From DATKRB01 sp036501425 (GTDB lineage: Bacteria > Actinomycetota > Acidimicrobiia > Acidimicrobiales > RAAP-2): 64,000 nt of DNA. Made by a program: the position numbers and the translations under genes. The notes below the pieces were generated by a model, which saw only the letters and a program-made list of their open reading frames with translations, was not told the origin of the DNA and made no database searches. This document shows positions 48,773 to 57,056 of this stretch, one piece after another. Positions within the stretch are counted from its first letter, which is position 1; each line of letters starts with the position of its first letter. The stretch covers positions 39,196 to 103,195 of the forward strand of contig DASYAI010000013.1 of the NCBI GenBank assembly GCA_036501425.1. Direction: 5' to 3'.

Positions 48773-50974
48773 TCAGGCGCGGCTGCCGAAGAACTGGGCG
48801 CCGCCGAAGGCGAAGATCCCGCCGTCGCGGGCCACCTCCCAGTAGCCGCCGCCGGGACCGGTCGCCAGGCCGGTCACCGGGGCGGCGAGCGGCCGGCCGC
48901 CCATCGACCCGGCGAACGGCGCGTCCCCGTAGGCGAAGATCCCCCCGTCGGCGCCCGCCAGCCGGTACCCGGCGCCGTCGGGCATGGCGGCCATGGCGAC
49001 CACCGGCTGGTTCAGCCGGAGGCTGCCCGCCGAGCCGTAGAAGGCGGCGTCGAAGGCGAAGATCCCGCCGTCGGCGGCGACCTCCCAGTACCCGCCGGTC
49101 GCGCGGTCGGCCGCGATGCCGACCACTGACGCGTTGAGGTGTTGGCCGCCCATCGACCCGTAGAAGGCGGCGTCGCCGAAGGCGAAGACCCCGCCGTCGG
49201 CGGCGACCTCCCAGTAGCCGTGGCCGTCGGGGGTGCCCACGATGCCCACGATTGGCCGGTTGAGCGGCCGGCCGCCCATCGACCCGTAGAACGCGGCGTC
49301 GCCGAAGGCGAAGACCCCGCCGTCGGCACCCACCAGCCAGTACCCCCCGCCGTCGGCGCTGGCCGCGATGCCCACCACCGGGGCGTTGAGGTGCTGGCCG
49401 CCCATCGAGCCATGGAAGCCGGCGTCGCCGTACGAGAACACCCCGCCGTCGGCCGCCACCAGCCAGTACCCCCCGCCGTCGGCGCCGGCGGCCATCCCGA
49501 CCACCGGGGGCGCGCCGGTGAACGCGTGGATCGACGTGCTCGACGGGGCCAGCAGCAGCCCGTCACCGACCGCCGGGGTGGGGAAGTGGTTCGACTCCGC
49601 CCCGAGGGCGAACTGCTGGACCGCCGCGCCCGTGGTCGGGTCCAGGCCGAACAGGGTGCCGCTCGAGCTGATCGTCCACACCAGGCCGCTGGCCACGATC
49701 GGCGGGCCGCCGGCGCCCGACGAGCTCTTCCACTGGATGCTCAGGCCGGGGGGCGAGGCGCTGGTCTGGACCGCGATCACCCCGCTCTGGCACGGCACGT
49801 AGGCCACCGAGCCGACCACGGCGCTGCCCCCGTCCACGTTGCCACCGCAGAAGTTCGGCAGCGACGCCTGCTGGCCGCCGATCCCGCCCAGATGGGCTTG
49901 GGAGAGGAGGTACTCGGTCTGGGACTTGCCGGCCTGGAGGATCTCGCCGTTGCCCAGCAGGACCGGGGACGACGATCCGAGATCCCGGTCGTTGGCGTTG
50001 TCGGCGTACCAGTCGGGCGTGGCGAAGAACTGCTCGAGCGCCAGGGAGGAGGAGAGCTCGAGCACCGACTCGCTGTCGTCGTAGGCGTCGGTCGGGGACG
50101 TCACGTTGCTGTTGCCGACCGACACCCAGATGTTGCCCTGGGCGTCGACGACCGGTGCCCCGCCGCCCATCCAGACCGCTCCCTGCTGGCCCGGGTAGGC
50201 CTGGTCGACCTCGAAGGTGGCCATCGGCCCACCGGTCTCGGGCACCCCGACCACCCAGCCGTTGAAGGTCGAGCAGTCCCCGAAGTTGCCGCCGTACCCG
50301 AAGATCACCCGACCGGCGTCGAGGGTGAGCGCGACCCGCTGGAGCAGGGCCGGGGTGTAGGCGCCGGGGGGATCCACGTCCTGCTGGAGCTCGACCGCCC
50401 CGGTGGCCAGGTCCAGCCCGACCAGCTGGTGGGCCGGGGCGCCGTTCACCAGCTCGTCGGCGACGACGAAGATCTCCCCTCGGGCCTGGTCGATGACCGG
50501 CGTCGAGGTGATGCCGACGCTCGGGGCGATGTCCCCGCAGGGCAGCGACGAGCTCGCCACCGGGGTCCCGACGTGGGTCGCCCACACCACCGCCCCGGTG
50601 GCGGCCGAAAGGGCGTAGACGGTGTCGTTCTCGGTCGCCGCGTAGACCAGCCCGCCGGACACCAGCGGCTCGCCGTAGAGCTGGCCGTCAAGCGACGCCG
50701 ACGTCCACGACGGGACGGCGGGGGCGAAGCTCGTGCCCGAGGCATCGACGCCCGAGCCGGCGAGGTCGTGGTGGTAGACGGGCCAGTCGGTGGCCGCCGC
50801 CGAGGCACCGGTCGCCGCCCCGACGAGGACCGACAGACCGGTGACCAGCCCCAGGGCGAGCACCCCGATCCGTCCCCGCCCTCGGCGCCGCCTCGGGACC
50901 CGGGACGCCGCTCGGGGCGGGGTCGCCGCCCGCGCGATCGGATCGTTCGTGGCCGCGCGCGACGGACCCTGCAT
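48773..50974 (-). CDS. Secreted PQQ-type beta-propeller protein with six GYWLV/DGG repeats
   Basis: The 733-aa protein has an Arg-rich N-terminus and a signal helix (GVLALGLVTGLSVLVGAATGASA, about 37-59). A PQQ-like propeller fills about 65-490 (WPVYHHDLAGSGVDASG...LVYAATENDTVYALSAATGAVVWATHVG). From about 495 six repeats of roughly 40 residues run to the C-terminus, such as GYWLVGADGGVFAFGDAAFYGS and GYWEVAADGGVFAFGDAAFYGS. They share the unit of the protein at 22026-23993 but are far more alike to each other, suggesting recent duplication. GGAGGG precedes ATG 50974. A surface or extracellular binding role is inferred. Confidence 0.85.
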   Translation of the reverse strand: MQGPSRAATNDPIARAATPPRAASRVPRRRRGRGRIGVLALGLVTGLSVLVGAATGASAAATDWPVYHHDLAGSGVDASGTSFAPAVPSWTSASLDGQLYGEPLVSGGLVYAATENDTVYALSAATGAVVWATHVGTPVASSSLPCGDIAPSVGITSTPVIDQARGEIFVVADELVNGAPAHQLVGLDLATGAVELQQDVDPPGAYTPALLQRVALTLDAGRVIFGYGGNFGDCSTFNGWVVGVPETGGPMATFEVDQAYPGQQGAVWMGGGAPVVDAQGNIWVSVGNSNVTSPTDAYDDSESVLELSSSLALEQFFATPDWYADNANDRDLGSSSPVLLGNGEILQAGKSQTEYLLSQAHLGGIGGQQASLPNFCGGNVDGGSAVVGSVAYVPCQSGVIAVQTSASPPGLSIQWKSSSGAGGPPIVASGLVWTISSSGTLFGLDPTTGAAVQQFALGAESNHFPTPAVGDGLLLAPSSTSIHAFTGAPPVVGMAAGADGGGYWLVAADGGVFSYGDAGFHGSMGGQHLNAPVVGIAASADGGGYWLVGADGGVFAFGDAAFYGSMGGRPLNRPIVGIVGTPDGHGYWEVAADGGVFAFGDAAFYGSMGGQHLNASVVGIAADRATGGYWEVAADGGIFAFDAAFYGSAGSLRLNQPVVAMAAMPDGAGYRLAGADGGIFAYGDAPFAGSMGGRPLAAPVTGLATGPGGGYWEVARDGGIFAFGGAQFFGSRA

Positions 50975-51104
50975 CTCGTGCCCTCCAAGCCCCGGGTTCG
51001 GGCTGCACATGCCCCGAACCGGCGCGCCGTAACCACCCGGCGATGTCCCGGGCCGCCTGCGGCCATGTCCCGGGCCGCCTGCGGGGCCATGGCCCGGGCC
51101 GCGC

Positions 51105-51794
51105 CTACGGCGACGGGGACACCAGCCCGTGGTCGTAGGCGTACCGGACCGCCTCGGCCCGGCTGCGGGCACCGATCTTGGTGAAGAGGTGGTTGATGTG
51201 GCTCTTCACCGTGGCTTCGGAGACGAAGAGCTCGGCCGCGATCTCGGCGTTGCTCTGCCCGGCGGCGATCCCCCGCAACACCTCGCCCTCCCGCGGCGTC
51301 AGGTCGTCGGGGAGCGGTGCCGGCCCCGCCGAGGCGACCGGCGCGACCGGCGCGGCGGGCGAGGCCGCCCGCAGGAGGCTGGCCTGGGCGACCGGGTCGA
51401 GGACCGACTGGCCGGCGGCGGCCGAGCGCACCGCCAGGACGATCTGCTCGCGCCCCGCGTCCTTGGTGAGGAAGCCCGCCGCCCCCGCCTCGAGGGCGGC
51501 GAGGATGCTGGCGTCCTCGGCGAAGGTGGTGAGGACCACGACCCGCACGTCGGGCAGCTCGGCGCCCAGCCGCCTGGTCGCCGTCACGCCGTCGACGTTG
51601 GGCATGCGCAGGTCCATCAGCACCACCTCGGGTGCGTGCCGGTGGGCCAGCTCGACCGCCTCGTCGCCGTCCGCCGCCAGGCCGACCACGCGCAGGCCGG
51701 GCTCGGCGTCGAGCACGGTGGCCAGGGCCTCGCGCACCGCCCGTTGGTCGTCGGCCACGACGATCCGCAGGGCCGGTGGATCTTCGTGGCTCAC
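51105..51794 (-). CDS. LuxR/NarL-type response regulator
   Basis: The 229-aa regulator has a receiver domain (RIVVADDQRAVREAL; phospho-acceptor Asp 61 in VVLMDLRMPNVDGV; Lys in FLTKDAG) and a C-terminal LuxR helix-turn-helix (LTPREGEVLRGIAAGQSNAEIAAELFVSEATVKSHINHLFTKIGARSRAEAVRYAY). GTG 51794 overlaps the histidine kinase stop as GTGA. It most likely controls its own operon or nearby envelope genes; targets unknown. Confidence 0.93.
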   Translation of the reverse strand: MSHEDPPALRIVVADDQRAVREALATVLDAEPGLRVVGLAADGDEAVELAHRHAPEVVLMDLRMPNVDGVTATRRLGAELPDVRVVVLTTFAEDASILAALEAGAAGFLTKDAGREQIVLAVRSAAAGQSVLDPVAQASLLRAASPAAPVAPVASAGPAPLPDDLTPREGEVLRGIAAGQSNAEIAAELFVSEATVKSHINHLFTKIGARSRAEAVRYAYDHGLVSPSP

Positions 51795-52978
51795 GCTGTC
51801 TCCCGCTCGGGCGCGCCCGGGCCCTCGGGCACCCGGAGCTCGACCTGCCACCCCGCTCCCAGCGGGCCCACGGCCAGCGTCCCGCCGAGCAGCTCCGCCC
51901 GTTCCCGCAGCCCCTCGATCCCGTAGCCGCCCCCGGTGTGGGCGAGGGGCCCGGGGACGCTGTCGTCCCCACCGACACTCCCGCCGTCGGTCACCGTCAG
52001 GATCACCTCGGTCGGCCCGAAGGAGAGCGTCACCGCCGCCTCGGCCCCGGGCGCGTGCTTGGCGGCGTTGGTCAGACCCTCCTGCGCGGTGCGCAGCAGG
52101 GCGACGGTGGCCTCGGCCGAGACCGGCCTCGGGGCCCCCTCGATCCTGAGGCGGCAGCGCGGCGTGCCGCGGCCGACCAGCTGGCGCAACCCGTCGATGA
52201 GCCGTGGCGTGTCGGTGCGCAGCGTCCCGACCGCTTGCCGGGCCTCGCGCAAGCCCTCGACCGCCAGGGCCCGGGCCCGGGTCAGCAGCTCGGTGGCGCG
52301 CCCGCGGTCCGGGGTCTCGGCCTCGAGCACGGCGTCCAACGCGTCGAGCTGGAGCACCAGGGCACCGAGGCTGTGGGCCAGGATGTCGTGGATCTCGCGG
52401 GCCGCGTTGGCCCGCTCGGCCAGGGCCACCGCCCGGGCGTGCTCCCCCCGGACCCGCTCGGCGTCGGCCAGCCGCAGCTCCGCTTCCTCGGCCCGCAACG
52501 CGTACTGCCGCCGGCCGGCGGCGGCCAGAAAGCCCACGATGCCCACCGTGCCCAGGCTGATGGTGGCGGCGCCCTCGCCCGAGGCCAGCACGCCCAGGGT
52601 GGTGCTCACCACGACCAGGGCGACCACCGCCCCGCCAGTGCCGAAGTCGAAGCTGGCGCCGGCACCCGCGCCGACGAACACCAGCAGGATGGCCGTGCCC
52701 ACCGTGGGCTCGTAGCCGGCCAGGATCCCGCAGCTGACGGCGGCGACGACGCTGCGGCCCAGGGCCCACGGCCCGGCGGGGAACAGCGTGACCGCGACCT
52801 GGGTGAGCGCCGCGACCACCAGGCTGACCAGGATCACCAGCCCCCGCCCCGTCACACCGGGGTGGGGGCTGCCGATGAAGGCGGTGCCGACGATGACCGC
52901 CAGCGCGACCAGCCGGGCCCCCCGGGCGAATCGGCCCTCGTAGAGCAGCCCGTAGCCCGACCCGACGGTGGGGTTCAC
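51791..52978 (-). CDS. Sensor histidine kinase (HisKA_3 type)
   Basis: The 395-aa kinase has about six membrane helices in residues 20-155, a short coiled linker (RAEEAELRLADAERVRGEHARA), the dimerisation helix REIHDILAHSLGALVLQLDAL with His 197, and an HATPase domain with N-box E-G-L-T-N-A-A-K-H and G-box GGGYGIEGLRERAELLGG. There is no extracellular sensor domain, so it may sense the membrane or a partner protein. GTG 52978 overlaps the stop of the upstream membrane gene, linking four genes in one operon. Confidence 0.92.
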   Translation of the reverse strand: MNPTVGSGYGLLYEGRFARGARLVALAVIVGTAFIGSPHPGVTGRGLVILVSLVVAALTQVAVTLFPAGPWALGRSVVAAVSCGILAGYEPTVGTAILLVFVGAGAGASFDFGTGGAVVALVVVSTTLGVLASGEGAATISLGTVGIVGFLAAAGRRQYALRAEEAELRLADAERVRGEHARAVALAERANAAREIHDILAHSLGALVLQLDALDAVLEAETPDRGRATELLTRARALAVEGLREARQAVGTLRTDTPRLIDGLRQLVGRGTPRCRLRIEGAPRPVSAEATVALLRTAQEGLTNAAKHAPGAEAAVTLSFGPTEVILTVTDGGSVGGDDSVPGPLAHTGGGYGIEGLRERAELLGGTLAVGPLGAGWQVELRVPEGPGAPERETA

Positions 52979-53505
52979 CGGCTCGGGGGCCAGATGCTCG
53001 GGCCGTCGGTCTCCTGCACGGGCCCACGGTACCGGTCACCTCCGGCGCCCCCGGGGGTGAGCGCCTGGGCCCGTACCCACACGACCACCGCCTCGCCCAG
53101 CAGGGCGAGCCCGAGGCTGAAGACGATGGAGCTGCCCAGGGCGGCGCTGGTGCCTCCGGCGGCGACGCCACCGGCGTCGAGGGCCAGCTTGGCGAGCACG
53201 TTGACGGCGAACGCCACCACCGAGCGGGCGCTCCAGGCCATGTGGGGCAGCCCGCCGACCACGGACACCCGGTCGAGCCGGCCCCGCAGCAGCCCGAGGG
53301 CGAGCGAGAGCGCACTGCCGGCGGCGATCACCACGACGTCGACCGTGTCCAGCTTGGCGTGGGAGAGGTCCTGCAGGCCGATGGCGCCCACCACCACCGG
53401 GAGCAGGAACAGCCGCTTGGGTGCCGGCACCGGCTCGCCCTTCAGGCGCCGGGCGACGACGACGACGATCAGGGCGGCGGCGATGGCAACGGTGGTCCAG
53501 GCCAT
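52975..53505 (-). CDS. Membrane protein (CcdC/DUF1453-like), partner of the histidine kinase
   Basis: The 176-aa protein has about five hydrophobic helices. The first is followed by R-R-L-K-G-E-P-V-P-A-P-K-R-L-F-L-L-P, the pattern of CcdC/DUF1453 proteins. It starts one base after the stop of another membrane gene and its own stop overlaps the kinase start (GTGA). I infer that the pair senses or transmits a membrane signal to the kinase. Confidence 0.7.
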   Translation of the reverse strand: MAWTTVAIAAALIVVVVARRLKGEPVPAPKRLFLLPVVVGAIGLQDLSHAKLDTVDVVVIAAGSALSLALGLLRGRLDRVSVVGGLPHMAWSARSVVAFAVNVLAKLALDAGGVAAGGTSAALGSSIVFSLGLALLGEAVVVWVRAQALTPGGAGGDRYRGPVQETDGPSIWPPSR

Positions 53506-53506
53506 C

Positions 53507-54025
53507 TCAGACCGCCAGCTCGTGGGTGGACCGGCGGCGGGCCTGGCTCCGGCCGACGGCCAGGCGCAGGGTGCGGGTGATCGCCATGGCGACGGCCATG
53601 AAGATCAGGGCGTCGGTGAGGGCGTCGGCGGTGATGCCGTTGCTCGCCATCCAATGGCCGAGCTGGGTGCTGTACCAGTGGTTGGCGCCGTAGGTGAACA
53701 GCAGCCGGGCCCCGATGACCACGATCCACAGGGCGGCGTAGGCGGCGCCGGCCGTGCTCACGGTCCGCTGCGACGAGCGGTCGTAGCTGACCCTCATGAG
53801 GCCCCCGGCGGCCACGCCGAGGAGCGCACCCAGGCCGGCCAGCGCGAGCTCGAGGATCTCCCCGTTCCCGCCGGTGGCCGGGTGGGTGATGAACAGCGGG
53901 ATGACGGCCGCGGCGAGGAGCAACGGGCGCAGGACCCGGAAGGTCCCGACCCTGCGCCGCCCGAGGTCGGCCTCGAGCACCGCGAAGAGCACGGCGATAT
54001 TGACGACGAGCACGTCGGTTGGCAT
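53507..54025 (-). CDS. Membrane protein heading the two-component operon
   Basis: The 172-aa protein has about five hydrophobic helices and R-R-R-V-G-T-F-R-V-L-R-P-L-L-L after the first, so it is a distant relative of the next gene. Typical segments are YAALWIVVIGARLLFTYGANHW and DALIFMAVAMAITRTLRLAVGRSQARRR. ATG 54025 is chosen because AAGGTGG lies just upstream; a GTG at 54034 is in frame. It is the first gene of the operon. Confidence 0.68.
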   Translation of the reverse strand: MPTDVLVVNIAVLFAVLEADLGRRRVGTFRVLRPLLLAAAVIPLFITHPATGGNGEILELALAGLGALLGVAAGGLMRVSYDRSSQRTVSTAGAAYAALWIVVIGARLLFTYGANHWYSTQLGHWMASNGITADALTDALIFMAVAMAITRTLRLAVGRSQARRRSTHELAV

Positions 54026-54287
54026 GGCAACCACCTTTCATCCGGGTACCCCTCAACGGTCACACGGGAGGGCGCCGGGCGAATCGGCCCGGGGGTGGCT
54101 CGGCCGGTGGAACCGCGGCCCCCCGGTCTCCACCCACGGGTGGAGCCGATCCGAGCACCGGCTGGCGGGGCCGGGGGCGCCCCGCTGAAACCGCCGTTCG
54201 CCGGGGCCCGGTAGCCTCCGGGGACCCCACCGGCAGCGCCGGACCCACCTGACCCGACCGCCCCACCGGCAGAGCAGAGGAGACACC

Positions 54288-54707
54288 ATGGCCGACGGCC
54301 CGATCCGAATCGACGAGACCACCAAGGCCGCGGTTGCCTCGGGGCGGCTCATCCACCTGGTCACCATCAATCCCGACGGCTCCCCCCAGGTCACCTGCAT
54401 CTACGTCGGCTGGGACGGGGACGAGATCGTCGCCGGCCATCTCGCCGACTACGTGAAGCTGCGCAACATCCGCCGTGACCCGAGGGTGACGCTGTCGGTC
54501 GAGTCCGACGTCGAGTTCGAGGGGTACAGCCCCTACCTGGTGATCCACGGCATCGCCCGGGTCGTCGAGGGCGGGGCGGCGCCGGTGCTCCGTCGCATCA
54601 CCAACGGCGAGTTCCCCCCGGCCGAGGGGGAGTGGCCCGACGGGTTCGTCACCCGCATCTCGCCCCGCAAGATCTCGGGCGTCGGCCCGTGGGGCCTCGC
54701 CGATTGA
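54288..54707 (+). CDS. PPOX-class F420-dependent oxidoreductase
   Basis: The 139-aa protein has the split-barrel pattern: RLIHLVTINPDGSPQVTCIYVGWDGDEIVAGHLADYVKLRNIRRDPRVTLSVE (about 20-72), then YLVIHGIARVVEGG. The K-L-R-N-I-R helix is the expected cofactor phosphate site. AGAGGAG precedes the ATG. TAGCCT at 54212 is a promoter candidate with a leader of about 65 bases. It converges on the Ddn-like gene across two hairpins. Confidence 0.88.
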   Translation: MADGPIRIDETTKAAVASGRLIHLVTINPDGSPQVTCIYVGWDGDEIVAGHLADYVKLRNIRRDPRVTLSVESDVEFEGYSPYLVIHGIARVVEGGAAPVLRRITNGEFPPAEGEWPDGFVTRISPRKISGVGPWGLAD

Positions 54708-54755
54708 GCTCGCCCGCTCAGCCTCGCCGTCAGGCCGGACTTACGAAGCTGGTAG

Positions 54756-54786
54756 GCGGTTGGCAACCGCGTTGAAGCCGGGCTTC
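54756..54786. terminator. Two adjacent hairpins between convergent F420-linked genes
   Basis: GCGGTT-ggc-AACCGC spans 54756-54770 and GAAGCC-g-GGCTTC spans 54774-54786. They lie midway between the stops at 54707 and 54819 and could end transcripts from both sides. No long T-run. Confidence 0.45.
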
Positions 54787-54818
54787 CACGTGTGGGAGGC
54801 GGCTCGGTTCGGTAGCGA

Positions 54819-55310
54819 TCAGCCCGGCGTCAGGATCACCAGTCGGGCGCCAGCGACCCAGGCGAGGCGAAGGTCCTCGGGACGGGGTTCGCCACGATCG
54901 TCGAAACTGATCTTGTTGAACTTCGCGAATTGACGGTTGTCTCTGGCCATGATGGCCAAATGCTCGACGACCGTCGTCTCTTCGGTCAACACCTCGACGT
55001 CGGCTGGCCTCCGCTTTCCGAGGAGGCGGATCTGCACCGGTTCGCCGCTGTGCAGGTTGCGAATCCAGGCAAACTGGGAGCTCACCAACAAGGTCTCATT
55101 GGCCTGCGTGTAAGCGATCGGAACGGCGTAACGGCGCCTGGACTTGCGGCCCACCACGTAGACGACGAGGAGGCGTTTGCCGACGAGCCGGCAGAGCAGC
55201 GGGGCGCGTAGCATCGCCCGGGCGATCTGATTGACCAGCCCCTGGAGTCGGAGGGTCTGCGCCCCGCCATTTGGTACAGGCTTGTCCGCGGGCGACTTCG
55301 GGTCGCTCAT
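54819..55310 (-). CDS. Deazaflavin (F420)-dependent nitroreductase-family protein
   Basis: The 163-aa protein fits the Ddn-like family. Key sequence is LLVVYVVGRKSRRRYAVPIAYTQANETLLVSSQFAWIRNLHSGEPVQIRLLGKRRPADVEVL (about 47-107), with the G-R-K-S-x-R-R-Y motif that binds F420. Relatives protect against quinones or activate nitroimidazoles. Its DNA is less GC-rich than its neighbours, a possible sign of transfer. AGGAGT precedes the ATG. The 195 bases upstream hold nothing recognisable. Confidence 0.87.
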   Translation of the reverse strand: MSDPKSPADKPVPNGGAQTLRLQGLVNQIARAMLRAPLLCRLVGKRLLVVYVVGRKSRRRYAVPIAYTQANETLLVSSQFAWIRNLHSGEPVQIRLLGKRRPADVEVLTEETTVVEHLAIMARDNRQFAKFNKISFDDRGEPRPEDLRLAWVAGARLVILTPG

Positions 55311-55505
55311 TCCGGACTCCTCTCGTCGTTGGATGTCTCGGCCAGATCGAGGCTGGAGAGGACCGCGGCTATGGCGTCATCAAAGCGCGCGATAGGGGCC
55401 CATGTCACCTGCTGTGGCGCGGCAGTGATCGTCGCTGCCGAGAAGCGGGGTATCAGCCCCGACGTCGCCGGTTCGCCCGCTGGGCACGGCCGGGCGGCGA
55501 AACCG

Positions 55506-55793
55506 TTACTCGACGAGATGGAACTCGATCCGGTAGAGCAGCGTGTCGTCGTGCACCGGACCGGCATGGGCGGCCCGGCGACGGAGGGACTCGAGGTCGT
55601 GCTCGCCTGTCCGGGCCACGTCGTCGGCGTCGATCGAGGAGAACGGGACGAGGTCGACCGAGTCGACCTCGATGTGGGCATCGCCGATCGGGTAGCGACC
55701 GCCGGCCTTCACCTTCGGCCGGCGCCACAGCCGGTACGAGAGGGTGATGTCGCCCGACCGCACGTCGTCGCGGAGCTCTCGGCTGAACTGCAC
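55506..55793 (-). CDS. ASCH-domain protein
   Basis: The 95-aa protein matches a known actinobacterial ASCH group: VQFSRELRDDVRSGDITLSYRLWRRPKVKAGGRYPIG, followed by IEVDSVDLVPFSSI and ending in LLYRIEFHLVE. ASCH domains have a PUA-like fold and are thought to bind RNA or nucleotides. GTG 55793 is chosen because the conserved region starts there; a longer upstream frame is Arg/Gly-rich. The MmcQ gene's stop lies 20 bases upstream on the same strand, so they may be co-transcribed. Confidence 0.8.
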   Translation of the reverse strand: MQFSRELRDDVRSGDITLSYRLWRRPKVKAGGRYPIGDAHIEVDSVDLVPFSSIDADDVARTGEHDLESLRRRAAHAGPVHDDTLLYRIEFHLVE

Positions 55794-55813
55794 CGCGCCG
55801 AGCCCCCGGCGGC

Positions 55814-56227
55814 TCAGCCGGCCCGGGTCCGGCCCGCCCGCCGGGGCGCCGTCGCCGCGGCCGGCCGGTCGTCGTCCAGCACCCGCTCGGCCAGTGTGCG
55901 AGGAGCGATCAGGGAGTACGACGTGCGCACCCACTCCTCGACCTCCCGCCACCGGCCCGTCCCGATCCGGCGGCCGAGGGCGATCGACACCCAGCCGTGC
56001 CGACCGAGGCCGTAACCCGCCGGGGCGACCTGCGGGTCGGTGGCCACGACCGCCGCGGCCTCGTCCGTGGGCAGCTTCACGTTGATCCGGGTCGCATCAG
56101 GGCTGGCGAAGACGAAGTTCTTCCCCCGGACCCGGAACGTGGGCTCCCCTCCCCAGGCCTCGATGTCGACCCGGCTGGCCTCGGGGAGCTGGCCGACGAT
56201 CTGCTCGAGGCGCTCCATGTTCGACAC
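55814..56227 (-). CDS. MmcQ/YjbR family protein
   Basis: The 137-aa protein fits MmcQ/YjbR: a start helix (RLEQIVGQLPEASRVDIEAWGGEPTFRVRGKNFVFASPD), then RINVKLPTDEAAAVVATDPQVAPAGYGLGRHGWVSIALG and EVEEWVRTSYSLIAPRTLAERVL. These small proteins have a CyaY-like fold; DNA binding is suggested but unproven. GTG 56227 or ATG 56218 could start it. The C-terminus (DDRPAAATAPRRAGRTRAG) is an added tail. Confidence 0.85.
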   Translation of the reverse strand: MSNMERLEQIVGQLPEASRVDIEAWGGEPTFRVRGKNFVFASPDATRINVKLPTDEAAAVVATDPQVAPAGYGLGRHGWVSIALGRRIGTGRWREVEEWVRTSYSLIAPRTLAERVLDDDRPAAATAPRRAGRTRAG

Positions 56228-56295
56228 CGGTCACCCCTCGATCCCTGCCCGCCGGGAAATCTACCGCCGGGCTCGCATCGGTCGCTGGCGGCGGC

Positions 56296-56454
56296 TCAGG
56301 CCCGGCCCAGCTTCTTCAACAGCCGGTCCCACCAGCCGTGGCTGCCCCGACCGAGCCACCGGTCCTCGCTCGCGGTGCCCTCGGTGTCGTCGGTGGCCGG
56401 GTCAGCGCCGACCACCTCCAGCTCTCTTCTCGCCTTGCCGTGTGCCCGTGCCAT
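56296..56454 (-). CDS. 52-aa small protein of unknown function
   Basis: ATG 56454 opens a 52-aa frame starting MARAHGKARRELEVVGAD, with an acidic Thr/Asp middle and a basic amphipathic end (SHGWWDRLLKKLGRA). Two Trp and a Lys/Leu helix suggest membrane or nucleic-acid contact. It fills the gap between the MmcQ gene and the divergent AraC gene. No Shine-Dalgarno is visible; TATGGA lies six bases upstream, close to but not matching the leaderless box. Composition looks protein-like, but reality is unproven. Confidence 0.4.
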   Translation of the reverse strand: MARAHGKARRELEVVGADPATDDTEGTASEDRWLGRGSHGWWDRLLKKLGRA

Positions 56455-56553
56455 GGGTGGTCCATACCCCGATCAGAGGTGGGCCGACCCCGCACCCGGG
56501 CGAACGAGGGGCCCGGATCGCACCCGATGCCGACCCGGCGCCGGTGCGGTGGC

Positions 56554-56559
56554 TACCCT
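56554..56559 (+). promoter_or_regulatory. -10 box TACCCT, leaderless geometry, for the AraC gene
   Basis: TACCCT ends seven bases before GTG 56567. Confidence 0.55.
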
Positions 56560-56566
56560 CGACCCC

Positions 56567-56977
56567 GTGCTGAGCGCAGAGATGGCCGACCTGGTGCACC
56601 TGCGCCGGGCTCGGGACCTGATGGACCGCGAGTACGCCCGACCCCTCGACGTGTCGGATATCGCCCGGGCGGCGCTCATGTCGACCGCCCACTTCGCCCG
56701 CAAGTTCCGGGCCGCCTACGGTGAGACCCCGTACGCCTACCTGATGACCCGGCGCATCGAGCGGGCGAAGGCCTTCTTGCGCCAAGGAGCGTCGGTCACC
56801 GACACCTGCTTCGCCGTCGGGTGCACCTCGCTCGGCTCGTTCAGCTCCCGCTTCAGCGAGATGGTCGGCGAGACCCCGTCGCAGTACCGGGCCCGGGACC
56901 ACCGCGACCTCGAGCTGGTCCCGTCGTGCGTGAGCCGCTACGCGACCCGACCGCAACGGACCCCTGCCCCGTCGTGA
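56567..56977 (+). CDS. AraC-family DNA-binding regulator without sensor domain
   Basis: The 136-aa protein is little more than an AraC double helix-turn-helix: HLRRARDLMDREYARPLDVSDIARAALMSTAHFARKFRAAYGETPYAYLMTRRIERAKAFL and VTDTCFAVGCTSLGSFSSRFSEMVGETPSQYR. It has no ligand domain. Such short AraC proteins are commonly found beside a VOC (glyoxalase) gene, as here (57057), which may bind or process the inducer. GTG 56567 is fixed by the -10 box and lies upstream of a conserved M-A-D-L. Confidence 0.88.
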   Translation: MLSAEMADLVHLRRARDLMDREYARPLDVSDIARAALMSTAHFARKFRAAYGETPYAYLMTRRIERAKAFLRQGASVTDTCFAVGCTSLGSFSSRFSEMVGETPSQYRARDHRDLELVPSCVSRYATRPQRTPAPS

Positions 56978-57043
56978 ACCTCCGCTGACCTCCGCCGGCG
57001 CGAACCGAGCAGGATCGGAGAAGCAACCGGGGGGCGCCGCCCG

Positions 57044-57049
57044 TACGCT
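57044..57049 (+). promoter_or_regulatory. -10 box TACGCT, leaderless geometry
   Basis: TACGCT ends seven bases before ATG 57057, so the VOC gene has its own start apart from the AraC transcript. Confidence 0.6.
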
Positions 57050-57056
57050 GCTCGCC

